This document shows positions 25,984 to 38,800 of a stretch of DNA of 64,000 bases, one piece after another; within the stretch, counting starts at the first letter, position 1, and each line of letters opens with the position of its first letter. The stretch spans positions 21,198,518-21,262,517 of the forward strand of contig OX439137.1 in NCBI GenBank assembly GCA_949318235.1. Direction: 5' to 3'. The stretch comes from Ecdyonurus torrentis. Its lineage: Eukaryota > Arthropoda > Insecta > Ephemeroptera > Heptageniidae. Under the pieces are notes generated by a model, which saw only the letters and a list, made by a program, of their open reading frames with translations, did no database searches and was not told where the DNA came from. The position numbers were made by a program, and so were the translations under genes.

Positions 25984-26904
25984 CAGGGCCGGACTGGCCA
26001 TATGGCGAAACTGGCGATCGCCGGTTGGGCCCTCCCAAACCACGTGGTTGGGCCCTCTTTGATCACGAATGATTAAAATCCCGCGCACACACTATTTAGA
26101 AAATGTATTTTATTGCAGTTTTTAATTAAATAAAGTTGAACAAAGTACAAATCTTTCATCAAGGTAAAACTCACTAAAATTATTTAATTTTTTAAATATA
26201 TTCTGTCCCTTTCAATACAAATGGTCGCTTAAAGTTATACTAAAACACAATTATACTTGACGCTGTCCTCTTTTTTTTTATGCATGCCAGGTCAAAATAA
26301 AATGATATTTTTATCAATGATATTTTAAAATTGGAAAATATTTTAACTGCTCATGTTTCCCATGACATAATTATATTCATGAAAACATCTCCACAGTAAA
26401 AAAAAAAAAAAAAAAAAAATTTGAACTGCCAAGATATATGATAAAATAATAATAAAAATTAAATGCTTATAATAACTTCACAAATAATTTCCAATTTTTA
26501 AAAATAAATTCATGATCTACAGAAATATGTACCGTACAAATTAAATAAATATTTCTCACATTTTGCTTCTAAATAGCAACGATTCTAACTCTTAATATTA
26601 AAATAATAATAATAAAAATCTGTTTTGTAAATTTAATTCTTTATCAACATAAGTATCAAATTGATGTAAATAAAATTTAAAAAAAAAACTCTTCTCTAAA
26701 TATTATATTCAGGATGATATATTTTATGGCAATATTCTGACATTAAAAATATTGAATTAAACACGTGACTCTAAAAAATAAAATTGCGCCTGCGGCGAGC
26801 TTTTGGGCGGCTCCGCCCCCCAGACCCCCCTTTTGTGGAGTGGCATAACCTGGGCCCTTTCAACGAGCTCCCAGGTGGGCCTTAATGGTGTCAGTCCGGC
26901 CCTG
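25984..26904. mobile_element. hAT-like non-autonomous element, CAGGGCCGGACTGGCC ends
   Basis: CAGGGCCGGACTGGCC at the left and an inverted GTCAGTCCGGCCCTG at the right. Flanks TTTTAGATG and TATTAGATG match at 8 of 9 positions. The GC-rich subterminal block GGGCGGCTCCGCCCCCCAG is typical of such elements. The interior is AT-rich and has no ORF. Confidence 0.75.
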
Positions 26905-27514
26905 TATTAGATGTAATGAAATATTTGGCGTGATCATGCTTTTTATGCCACTGATTGTAAAAAAATAAATAAATAAATACAAATAAAAAAAAATAAAATT
27001 GCTTTTTTTTTTTTACTGCACCGTGGCTATACAATAAGTTAGTGGTACAATGGCGCACAATTTTCAGTTTAATTATAATTACCGGTACTGATAACATGCA
27101 TTCAAGATCTTTTCAAACAACAAAACACAGCTAGACGTAATACTCTCGTACAGAGATATAAATAGTTTTTCGCGTAAAAATAGACTGCAGCACATTGTAG
27201 TGCAAAAAGTCGTGCAATGTGAAAACAAAAGACATCGCTGAGCTGAAGTTTAAAAATATATAATATGTAGTTATTTATTTATTATTATTATGACAACCAC
27301 AAATATGATCATATCGTAGCTAGTTATGAAAATTTGTTTGAGCTTATTAAATATGAAGATCTGAAAAACAATACTGAAGTTACTGAGCTGAAAATTTGAC
27401 GAGACGCATATTATTGTAGCGCAACATACTGTATAATAATGATGTGTTGTTACCGGTTGTTACTGTAAGCTACCAATTACTAATGTTTGAGTAAGATTTC
27501 GCACAGCACGTTTA

Positions 27515-27790
27515 TAAGGGTGTGTGCGCATGACGTCATTCTGCATGCTTTTCGATGCTCTTCTTGAGTAATGAATAACATTACTCAGCATAGGACAAAA
27601 AGCTACTTTTAGCTTATTATTATTTTTCTTGCATACTTGTGATACTAATTCAACCTGTTAACAGCATCAATGCTCTCAAAATATTGCAAGTATTTTTAAC
27701 CTGGCAAAATGAGTCACTTTCCTACACTGGCCCATGTTATTTAGTTCTCACTTATGGCGTCGACTTTAACATGAATGCAACGACCCTATA
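27515..27790 (+). mobile_element. GGGTNTATGC family, copy
   Basis: Starts AAGGGTGTGTGCGCATGACG and ends GACTTTAACATGAATGCAACG followed by ACCCTATA. Shares ACTCAGCATAGGACAAA with the other copies. Confidence 0.68.
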
Positions 27791-28799
27791 AAACAAGGGC
27801 GGCTATAGCTCACTACCACTGTACCCTGTACCCCTAAATAAAAAAAAATAAAAAAAAAAAAAACCTCCCCCTCTCGTAAAGTTGTACAAAAAGATACTAT
27901 TACGTCAAACGCGTGTTGCGTGAATTACATTTTTACAAACATTGCATCCAATTTAAAACAATGATTACATATTTTTTATTTTTCACACTAAAATAATTAT
28001 GAAATAATTTTTAGAAAGACAAAATTTTTAGTTAATGCCGTCTCCTCTTTATAGCATAAAGCTTTAAAAAAATACGGTATGCATAGGAATTTTATTTCTC
28101 ATTTTTTTATTGGCTTTGACAAAGGGTGAATACGACGCCCCCGGGATGGGGGCCACGGTGAATATCATTACAGGGTGTCATACAGTGTCGTGGTTAACTG
28201 TCAGTTTCTCCTAGGAAATGTTTCAAAATATACTTTTGACAAAAATGTCCTTTTTGTAACACAATTTCCTAAAACTTTGCAAAAAATTGCATTTTTATAT
28301 ATTTTTTTGAATCCTACTTTCACTACAGTAAAAATAACATTTAATAATGTTTTAAAATAAAATATCTTACAATTGTTGTGTTTTCCTCGATGAAAATGTT
28401 ATATCTTTGATAAGAAACCAAAATAATTTAACATAATATGTAAAAATCAGGCAATTGTGGGCGACCAACAAAAGCGTCTCCTTTCACTAATTTATTGTTT
28501 TAAATTGTTTCCTTTCCTTCTTCTTCGTTTTATTTATTTATTTTTTATTATTTTTATTTTTTCATTTATAGAAAAAAAAAAAAAAAAAAAAACGATAAAA
28601 TTTATATTATGTAAACCTGGTTAGTGTCATTAGGATGGATGTCATTACTCATTACATACCATCTTTTCTACACTAGTAAGAAATAGTCCGTTATAGCAAA
28701 TTGTACGGTAGCGAATTGTCTGTTTGTAGCGTCTGTCACGAATCATCGTCCGGTTACCTAATATCTTTAGCTAAATATATTAGCTTGTATCAAAGACTT

Positions 28800-28930
28800 A
28801 TCTACACTAGAAATCACGTAAGGATGTGGGCGATTTATCGATTCCCCTGGGCAGGGGTAATGTTAACTAAATGGAGAGCTTTTAGGCGTTCTCTTATTGG
28901 TCGCATCCTTACGTGGCGCAGACTGTAGAC
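28800..28930. mobile_element. Small inverted-repeat element
   Basis: TCTACACTAGAAATCACGTA followed by AGGATG at the left and CATCCTTACGTGGCGCAGAC at the right; about 130 bp with a GC-richer centre. Confidence 0.5.
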
Positions 28931-29355
28931 AATGTCGACTGTAGACAGACTGTATCTAATTTTACTAAATAACAATGGAAATTTCTTAAAATAACTGTTA
29001 AATAATGACATATTGACATAGTTAATCATACATTTATATTGAGAAACATATAAATGATAACAAGACTATGAGCGTGGTAAATAATATGCATATATACATA
29101 TATAAATACATAATTCTAAAGGAACTATTATGTTGTATACACTAACCCAGAAAATGCAGCAATTTTTGTCTCTACATATTATATTATAATAATATCGGGA
29201 ATCTTTCAAATTTAAGATATCTTTGGTTCCATTCTCCTGCACAATCAAAAATGCGAGAACAAAATTACACAGTTGTTTATCTTTACGAGAAAATTATTGA
29301 AAAGTTTATGTAAATAAATAAGTAAATATGACAAACTATATAATATAAATATATA

Positions 29356-29649
29356 TAGGGTCTATGCATTCATATTAAAGTCGACGCCATGTTGGATCAT
29401 TCAATAACATAGGAAAATAACTCGTTTTGCCATTTTAAAAATACTAAGCAATATTTTTGAGAGCATTGATATTGTAAATATGTTGAATTAGTATCTCAAG
29501 TATGTGAGAAAAATAATAACAAAAAATGAACAGATTTCCCAAAGAAAATTGCCTAACACAAAGTTTGTCCTATGCTCAGCAATGTTGTTCACTACTCCAG
29601 TATGGCCTCCAAGCGCATTAAATGTGACGTCAGCCGCATACACCCTATA
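29356..29649 (-). mobile_element. GGGTNTATGC family, copy
   Basis: Ends TAGGGTCTATGCATTCAT and CCGCATACACCCTATA. Contains TGACGTCA and TATGGCCTCCAAGCGC, as at 24.9 kb. Confidence 0.7.
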
Positions 29650-31799
29650 TTGCCATAGGCATCACAATGCAGGCGGGGGGAAGGGGGGGAGAGAGAGAGC
29701 GAGGGTTGCGGAATTTTGCTTCCTGCTATATCATAATATTATCGTAAAAATGTGTATTTATATATTATGAAACATTATAAAGAGGAAAGTTCAGCTAAGT
29801 TCAATCTAATTTTTTTTTTTTTTTTTCCTTCCCTCTAGTTTTTTTAGTGATAGCTTGGAACATAATTGTATGGACCCAGAACGATGCAAAATAATTCAAT
29901 GAAAGATGGAAGGGTTTGTGTGTTTAGTCCCCAAGTTTAAATGTTGATGTTGTTAGAGGCCTTCCTCCTCCCCATTTCTTTTTAATCAGCAGCAGACTGA
30001 AGACAGTATAAAATCAAATCAGAATAACAAACTAAAATAATGTGAACAAAAAATTATGTAAGATTGGTATAATATTTAATATGTATAGTATACCACGCAT
30101 TACTATTTTGATAGAAAAAAAACAACATAAGAAATCTGACATTTTTGCTTTATCTAAAAGTTATTTCCGCTACTGTATAGGTCAAATGTTATTTATTACA
30201 ATTTATAATAAGCAATGTTGCATAATATACTTAATGATAAGAACAAAATAGTGTAGACAGTAGACACACATAGTATAGAATTACCGTGTGCGTACTCAGT
30301 CCTTGCTCCAGACTAATGACATTTTTATACAAATGGAGGGAATATAATTAAAATCGAATATAATGCATGAGAAAAAAAATTGCTTAGCCCGGAATTTTTT
30401 TTCTTTTTTTTTTACAAATTTACGACCAATTTTAGACAAGTTGATGTCACAAACTGAACAGTCGGGAAATATAAAATTAACCTGAAAATAAAATGTCATA
30501 ACAAACACATAGAAACCAGATCAAAATATTTTTGTTATTTCAATTTTAGCTTTAAATTATTTATAATTTCAAGCCGAGAAAAAAGATACGCGTGCCGTAC
30601 TTATTTATTTATGTCTTGTAGAAATACTAAAAGTTAATTATATTTATTTCAACAATGTCTCAATCTACATAATAGCATTGTGTGTTGCCTTTGGCAATAG
30701 AATAAAATTTTATTTATTAACATAAATACTAAATTGCAAGTAGATACCAATCTCTCGAAATCAAGAAATATTTTTAATTTATTCATACACTTTTAAAAAA
30801 GTTCAATGAACTTGACTTTCACCTTACTTAATATCATATGCTAAAGTATCATCATGCGTCAAATTTTATTTTTAATAAAATACTAAATGTAAAGAAAGTG
30901 GTTCTTTAACTCAATGACAAGACTGTTACTAGATTTAAAAAAAAAAAAAAAAAATGCAGTGTGAGCTTAACTTGAAATGTAAAAGGTCAGGGATTTTGCA
31001 TTTCTCCGCTTAATAAATTAATGAGAGTAATGACTTTTCAACTGTCGATACAGATTATCTCTCCATCGGAGCTTAGCGCGCGGGAAAAGCCAAGGGTCTC
31101 CTAATTTAACATTCTGCTGACGGGGAGAAACGCATTTTATTTCTTATTATTTTTTTAAGATTGCAGAGAAAATTAACTACTGCATAGATCAGTGTACTGC
31201 ACAGATTCTTTAAGATTTTTAAATTAGGGACACTAAACATAATTTTACGTGTTTTAAGACAGCACTTTTAATTTTTTTTAACAATAAACTACGTTTTGCT
31301 ATATTTGATTAATTTTCTCATAAATATTAATTACCTAAAAAAATACAACCAATATAAACTTCATTATCATTCTAATTTTAATGTTGGCATAGCAAGATTA
31401 TTATTATTTCATGTAGTTTTTAGTGTGTTATAATATAATACTATCCTGTCTGGGTGTAGTAGTTTTCTCAACATAAAAAAAAATAATAATAATAAAAAAA
31501 TGAACTTTACAAAAATTTAATCTTATTATAAATGTGCTAATGAAATACATATCAAGTTCCTTTTATTGTAATTTATTAGTTATTAGTATTACGAACTTCA
31601 AAATACTGTTTTACCGAAACACGTTGAAAACAAACGTAACATTTCTGTCTGTGACCACCTTCTCAATAAATATCGTATCAATAATATGCTAATTAATAAA
31701 TTAATTAGTGTTAATAATTAATTAAGAGTGCACTTTTGATCTCAGGGAAGAGGTAAAAAGTAGTTCTTGTTTTTACAATTTCAGACAGCTTTATATTTT

Positions 31800-32870
31800 A
31801 TAAATAATCCTCTCCCACTCCCAAGCCGCGCTGCATGGCTATGTTGTTGGAGTCGGTGGTTGTTGGACTTCGTCACCGAGCCGAGTATTATGGCGAGTCA
31901 GAACTTGCTTGTCACAACCTCGACTGTCGGCTGCACTGCAACGACATGTCGACATGCCAAGTATGCCAACCGAAGCCAAGCAAACTCCAATCCAGAGTCC
32001 CCTCCACGCAAGGCGGAGGAGCTCTGTCCAATCCAATGCAATGCGAGAGTAAAACCACTGCCATAGTTAATTTATTTTCTTTATGTAAAAACCAAACTTT
32101 TATATTGAAGTTGATCTGTTGGATTCTTTTATTTAAAATCCGAGAAAAGAGGTGCTTCCGGTTGAAATAGCACCTCATTTATTTTATGATTGTCTCTTCT
32201 GGGTCTCGTCTAGCTAAAATTTATACAAAGCCCCTTCACGGACAGAGACTGGACAGAGAGGACTCTTGCTTTCAAAGGGGACTCTGTACCAAAGTACACA
32301 CTAAATCGCTATCTACCACTGCCTTTCTTTTTTTTTTTTTTTTCATGAGAATTACATATTACATATCTAGGGATTTTGCGATATATACATCCATTGTGCG
32401 TTGTGCGAGAGTAGCGGAAGATTTAACATAAGAGGTATTGCATGCCTTCATTGACATTGGCACTTCATTTCGTAGGGAAAATGCACAGTGAGCCACCGCA
32501 GGCATTTGTTCATAATAGTATCTATGTATCTTTCATATCGCGCCTTGTCTCGCTTCAACCAAAACCAACATGACAAGATACAAACAAAAAGCGGAATGTT
32601 ATCTCGTCGTCTTTCCTTTTTCCTGTCTAGCAAAATAAACCAACATGCCGAAATCATCGATGGTCGCGTTACATACGTCGATAGTCGATACAATATGCAT
32701 GTCGCATGCATAAACAAAATAATCTGCGGGGAAAAAAAGAAAGAACGAGGAGAGATCTGCACGAGACAGTGGCAGTGACACGAGGACACCATTTTGACCA
32801 AAGGTGATTGCGTCGCGTGATGCAATGATGCAATGCACGAGAGGAGTCAAAATCATGTTTGTCGAACTTA
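31800..32870. other. GC-richer, ORF-dense patch of unknown nature
   Basis: Two blocks (31,825-32,060 and 32,480-32,870) have higher GC than their surroundings and are open in several overlapping frames on both strands (longest 111 codons plus, 125 codons minus). None shows a recognised domain. The 111-codon frame is Cys-rich (ACHNLDCRLHCNDMSTCQVC). It could be an upstream promoter or exon of the minus-strand gene, or decayed transposon. Confidence 0.3.
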
Positions 32871-33369
32871 CTGTGGATGTTTATTTGCATTTCTTTTTTA
32901 ATTACTAATTACTATTATCATACCCAGAAGAACATACTTGTATGCATAAGCATACATACATACGTAGTTTATTTAACCTATCTTATTTATCTAACCTAAC
33001 AACAAATTTCTTTTTCTTCTAATCCATCGTGACACAACATAACAATTGAACAAGAAAAAAATTTATATATAAAAAAAATTATATACATATAAAAAAAATT
33101 ACTTCTCATTAACAATGCATGTGCACACTTTACATATTAAATGTTAAGCATAAAATAAGTATGTATCAGTAAAACTTGTCAACATATAGGGTCACAAGTC
33201 ACGAGCATGTCAACGAAACAAGAGTCTCATCATGACAAATATGCACGAAAGACATGTGGCGTGGCGTGTCGGCGAACCCTTCAAAGTGTATGTATTATTT
33301 TTTATATGTATGTACGTACAACATACATAATCATGTGAAATAATAATAATAAGTATGTAAATGGCATAC

Positions 33370-33610
33370 CTTAGAGAAGGTTCAGTCAGTATGATTAGTG
33401 GCAATCAATGTTCATTACACTTCCAAAATTTTGTAACTTTCTTTCCAACGACGGGAGCGACAGGATCGACGTCGTACTTCTTCAACCTGCCATATTCTAC
33501 TGCCAACAATTCTGGCATTTTCGCGCACTTTTTTAATAAGTGAGCTGCGCCTGCGCAGCAGCTCCCCAATTTCGCAGTTCCACCACGACGACAAAGTTTT
33601 AATCATACTA
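33370..33610 (-). other. Possible first exon of the minus-strand ZAD-like gene
   Basis: GC-richer block divergent from GTF2E2 with a good donor on the minus strand, TCTAAG|GTATGC, at 33,370. The start of the block is a guess. It holds two overlapping short ORFs: one starting MIKTLSSWW (63 codons) and one with a better start context starting MPELLAVEYGRLKKYD (37 codons). If the 33,370 donor is used both end before it, making them upstream ORFs. If a weaker GTGTAA donor inside the second ORF is used instead, the frame joins in phase to the 24,432 exon. RNA evidence is needed to choose. Confidence 0.35.
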
Positions 33611-33820
33611 GTTTCTTCAACTATTCAAGATTGATTCTTACGTTATTATTTTAATTAAATTAATTAATTATTTAAGTAATGTTAGTATTACATTTTTTAA
33701 GTAATCAACCAAAAATCATTTGATTATAAAGAAAAAAAACATTGGATATTACATTTAGTAATAATTTTTAACTGTTGGTATTCAAAAGGGGGCGTACCAA
33801 ATTGTTACAAAACAACAAAA
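33611..33820. promoter_or_regulatory. Presumed bidirectional promoter, GTF2E2 / minus-strand gene
   Basis: About 200 bp separate the GTF2E2 start codon from the GC-richer minus-strand block. The interval is AT-rich with a run of TTAATTAA-type sequence, no clear TATA box at a sensible distance, and no motif-1-like box. The assignment rests on the divergent layout only. Confidence 0.4.
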
Positions 33821-33882
33821 ATGGATTCCTCGTTGGTAAAAACTTTAGATGCGTTCAAGAAAAGAGCACTTTCAACTCCTGC
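33821..33882 (+). CDS. GTF2E2: GTF2E2 exon 1
   Basis: Codes residues 1-20 plus two bases; donor CCTGC|GTAAGT. The start context is AAAATGG (A at -3, G at +4). No upstream in-frame ATG is close. Confidence 0.9.
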
Positions 33883-35860
33883 GTAAGTATTAAACAAATA
33901 AAATTACATTAAATATATACTAAACAATATATTTGCTTTTATTGTATTACAGAGTTGAGAGAAAAAAGCGAGATGCGTCATCAGACTCGCACTCTAAAGA
34001 TGCAAAGAGATTTAAATTGCCATCGGCAGCTGCTGCTGTTTCAGCTCCAAAGCATGACATTAACACGTATGTATTTTAATAATCTATTTGTATTTATGCC
34101 ATAGATTACTGCATTTATATGCTAAAATATACAAGGAACTTTATTGTAAGTGTTAATATAATGTTAGTTAATAATTCAAAATGTAAATTGAAAAAGTAAT
34201 TAATCTTTGACCCACTTTTCCTGCACCATAAAAATATTATGAAGAACGAGAACCATATGTATCATACACATCATGTAATATATCTATCAAACAATACACT
34301 TACATATTGTATGTATCATGCTAATTACATACAGTTAACAAGGTTAAAAGTTGTGAAATTGAAAAGTTAATTTCTCTACATTTTGTAGAAAATGATCTAT
34401 GTTGCAACTCATGTATTTGTGTGTGTGTGTGTGTAATTTAATTTTTTTTCTTGTTTTCAGTTACAAATCAGTGGGGGGAAGTTCACAATACAAGTTTGGA
34501 GTGTTAGCTAAGATTGTGAAACATATGAGAAAAAGACATCAAGATGGTGATGATCATCCTTTAAACATAGATGATATTCTAGACGAAACAAATCAATTAG
34601 ATGTTGGCTCCAAAGTTAAAATGGTAAAATCTTATTATTAAATGTAGCATGTTTTAATAGAGCTTAAAGGCATAGAACTCTTTTAACAGAAAACGTCTAG
34701 TATCCTAACATACCTAAATATCATTATGATTTGGCGTTGATTTTGGCGATAATTTTACTGTTGATATGGCTGGAGTCATTGATTTCTAATTTATTTTACA
34801 TTCACAAAAAATCAGCTGTATGTTTATGACGTCACAGCTTGCCTATTTCCGCGCGTGTAAACAAGTAAGCTGTGACGTCATAAACATGCATCTGACATTT
34901 TGTAAATGGAAAATAAATTAGAATTCAATGACTCTGGTCAAATTAACGTTGATATTTAGGTATGTTAGGATACTAGACATGTTTTTTGTTCAATGTGTTA
35001 TATTCTTTAATTCATTGATTTATGTAATTTTAGTCAGATTTTTTTATTACTATAATTAATATGCATGAGGAAAAAAACAATGCTGTTGATGTAGTAATGT
35101 TTAAAAACAAACTCATTCATATAAAAGACAATATATAAAGCCATAGACCACATAAAACAACATGTGCTTTGTAATGGATAAACACGAAATGGGATCTTCA
35201 AAACTGATGACAATTGTTACCAGAATGTTAATGTAGCCCCACGAGAGAGCGTGAAAATACTGTAAAGTATGCCATTTGCGTGAAAATTCATTTTTATGAC
35301 GTCAGAAACATTCAAAAATTAGCATGAAAATGTTGTGCGGATTGCATAAATCACATTTTCTGATCACTGCTATGGGGCTACAGTTAGGTTTTGAGTCAAA
35401 CGAAAGTTATTTATGTAAATCCCATCACGTGTTTTGTGATATAAATGCTTATGTTTTTCTCTGGTCTATTCCTATAATAGTAGTTAGGATGATTAGAGCA
35501 TGTGAACTGAAAAATAATTAGATCTGAAAATTCTCCAATTTATAGATTGGGATAAAAGATCAGATTTCTAGCGTAAATTTATGCGAGATGATTTTTTTAA
35601 AATGATATTAAATTGATGTTACGAGGCTGTATCCCTGTATCAATATCATTTTAATGTCTTTATTATATATATTTTTTAATTACCTAGTATATTCCATGCT
35701 AGATATTTCGCAATCAATAATCTTAAAAGCAGGGAATTTTTGTGTCTTTATGTATTTTTCAATTGCCATACTCTAATAGTCATATCATTTATATTTTCTG
35801 TATATTATGTACTATTGTCTTTTATATGAATTTATTTTTAAACATTATCTTTCTTTTTTT

Positions 35861-35892
<32 letters not shown>

Positions 35893-38800
35893 TTTTTTTC
35901 TTCTTTTTTTTTAAGTATTTTGCAAATCCTATTGACTTACAATAGAACTATCATGTTGTGTATCTATTGGCAGGTAATTTCTTAAACCACCCAAGGCAAC
36001 TAAAAAAAAAAAAATAAAAAAAAAAAAAAAAAAAAACGCCTATTGAACGCCTAAAAACGTTATTGAATTATAATAAAAAAGAAAATGCAATGAATTAACT
36101 AATAAGGGGCCACTATTTCCATTTGTAGGCCGACTTTAAGCAATTTCACTCACATCCTCATTTGTTTCAACATTCTGCACATGAGTGGTAGGGTAGGTAG
36201 AAACAGAAGCGGATGTGAGTGAAATCACTTAAAGTTGGCATGAGGTCTGCATTTAGTATCTATATGAATATGTAAATCTGAATTTTTCTTGAAGCTTAAA
36301 TTGGTGTTAAACAATACAAATGATTATGATTACAGTGGCTTGCTTCTGAAGCTTTGGTAAACAATCCTAAAATAGAGGTTGACTCTGAAGGTCGTTACGT
36401 ATTCAAAGCTCCATACAAATTGAGAGACAAGAAAAGTTTACTTCGGTTACTAAAACAACATGATCTGAAAGGAATGGGAGGAATCTTATTGGAAGATGTA
36501 CAAGAATCTCTACCGCACTGCGAGAAAGCACTCAAAGTAAGATTTTATTTTACTGCATGCTTATTATTCAACTGTATATATTTTTATTTTATTTAATATT
36601 TAGGTAGATATTCACTTAAATCCAATGTGTTCTAGTTTTAGTCAACAATGTATACATATACAACTACAATTGATATACTGTAATGGACCACTTGCAATAA
36701 AATGTTTTTAATTGTTGCAACAAGTAAGTGAAAACGATTTTTTCCGTAAGAAATGCATTAAGAATATTTCAAATTATTTTAAAAAGTTCGTTCATTGCAA
36801 GTGGTCCACTAGTTTTTATTATTATTTTATTTAGAATTAAAAGATATCAATTATATTCATGTTATAAAATTATTTATTTAAATATTAATATTAGAAAAAA
36901 AATTGTCCATGCAATAATTGATAATTAAAAGATTAGAATATTTTCTCTGCCATGACATTCCTGTTAGTGTAAGCTCATATTATCTCCAATTCCCCAATTT
37001 TTCTAACGTAAGCTACAGTCAACTGGGGTGATTTTGAACTTTGAACACCCAAATATCTCTGTTTTGGGGCCTCATTTTAGAAATTTTAAGAATCTTACTA
37101 TAGTTCAAATTTGTTTTTGATCTTAATGACATGTTTTAAATTTTTGAAATTAGTGCCCAAAGTAGAGATAAATGGGTGTTCAAAGTCACCCAGGTTGACT
37201 GTATATTATGTGTTTTTCTATCAAATCTTTCATTATTATTCAAATACTGTATTCATTAATTATTTCTTTTTTTTTTTTTACTATTATACAGTAATTAACA
37301 ATTACATAATTTAGTTTATCTTTTCAATCAAACAGAAAAGGAAATTTATTTTATGTGCATTTTTGATATAAATGTTTTTTAACATTATTTTTTTATTACG
37401 TACTAAATAAAAAAGTTTTTTATTAGATTATTATTATTATTTTTTTATCTTGTTAGTAAATCTTATCCACTTCTGAACGGCAGTCCGATGATCCACTTAT
37501 ATTACTTTTTTATTAAATTAAACAGCTCAACAACCTCTATCCAATGATTTTCTGAAGATTTACTCCTTGTTATATAACTCCGCTTCCTATTTGATCTTTA
37601 TTCATAACTTACTACAATATATTTAATCATAATTAGAGACCAGATTTAAAGTTTTTCAACATTTTTTTTCTGTCATATTTAGGTCACTTTTAATGAAAAA
37701 TCAGTCGTATTGCGCAATTTTAAGTCGTTTAATACCCATTTATTTTCAACATTTTCAACATTTTTCAATATTTTCAACATTTTTAATGTTTTTGCAACAT
37801 TTTTCAACATTTTTGCATAATATTGCATCAAAAAAAAAAAAAAAAAAAAAAAACGAGAAACGAGAAACGAAAACGAAAACATCAAAATTTTAGGGTGAAA
37901 TTTTAAATTACTACATAACTTACCTTAACATTGGAATAAGTTGGTGCGCCATTAAAAAAAAATTTTTTTTTTGTATGGTTGCTAAAATTTCAGAAAAAAT
38001 AAATGTTAAAAATACATTAAATAATAATAATTGACTTGTAGAAATCCAGGTTTTAAGATATTTTTCTATAAATCTACTAAAATTTTCAGTTTACAATATT
38101 TTTCAACGTTTAGATAAAAAGTCCATATCTCTCAAATTCAAATTTTTATCGCAAAGATTTTCGTTGTTATTCAATGTATAACAAGTACCGAAAATACTAC
38201 TGAATATTTTCAGAGCTCATCGTAGTTGTCAGATGAGGGATTTTTTTTTTAATTACCATATATATAGGGTATCATGAGTTTAATTTTTTTTTTTATTCAC
38301 TCTGTTTTTAATTTTGAGTTAATTATTACATGCGACGTCAACAAAAAAAAAGAAAAATAATAAAAAAAAAGATAAAATAATTGGCTTATATTAAAATCTC
38401 AAAATTTCGTAATTCAAAATATTTAATGCTCTCCCCCCCCCCCCCCCTCTCCTATATTTTGCATTAATTTTATTCTACGATTTCATTAATAAAACAATTA
38501 AAATTGTTGTTTGTTAGCTTTTGTCATGCGTTGTCGTATATGGTGAAAAAAAAAATTGAACTAAAATCAAAGTTTATGTTATACTTTTTTTTTTTTTTTT
38601 TTTTTTCACCATATAGGACAACGCATGACAAAAGCTAACAAACAACAATTTTAAATGTTTTATTAATGAAATCGTAGAATAAAATTAATACAAAATATAG
38701 TGGGGGGGGGGGGGAAGAGCATTAAATATTTTGAATTACGAAATTTTGAGATTTTATAAGCCAATTATTTTATTTATATATTTATTTATTTATTTATTTT

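Larger units (their letters stand above)
24433..33369 (-). other. Presumed 5' intron of the ZAD-like gene
   Basis: Non-coding as far as can be read, with several 300-bp GGGTNTATGC elements, one hAT-like element (25,984-26,904) and a small inverted-repeat element (28,800-28,930). From 29,700 to 31,750 it is featureless AT-rich DNA. The 31.8-32.9 kb patch is listed separately. Intron status depends on the unproven first exon near 33.4 kb. Confidence 0.4.

Noticed and set aside
31835..32170. 111-codon Cys-rich ORF as a protein-coding gene
   Set aside because: No recognised domain, overlaps open frames on the other strand, and no clear splice or start support; kept only as an unexplained patch.
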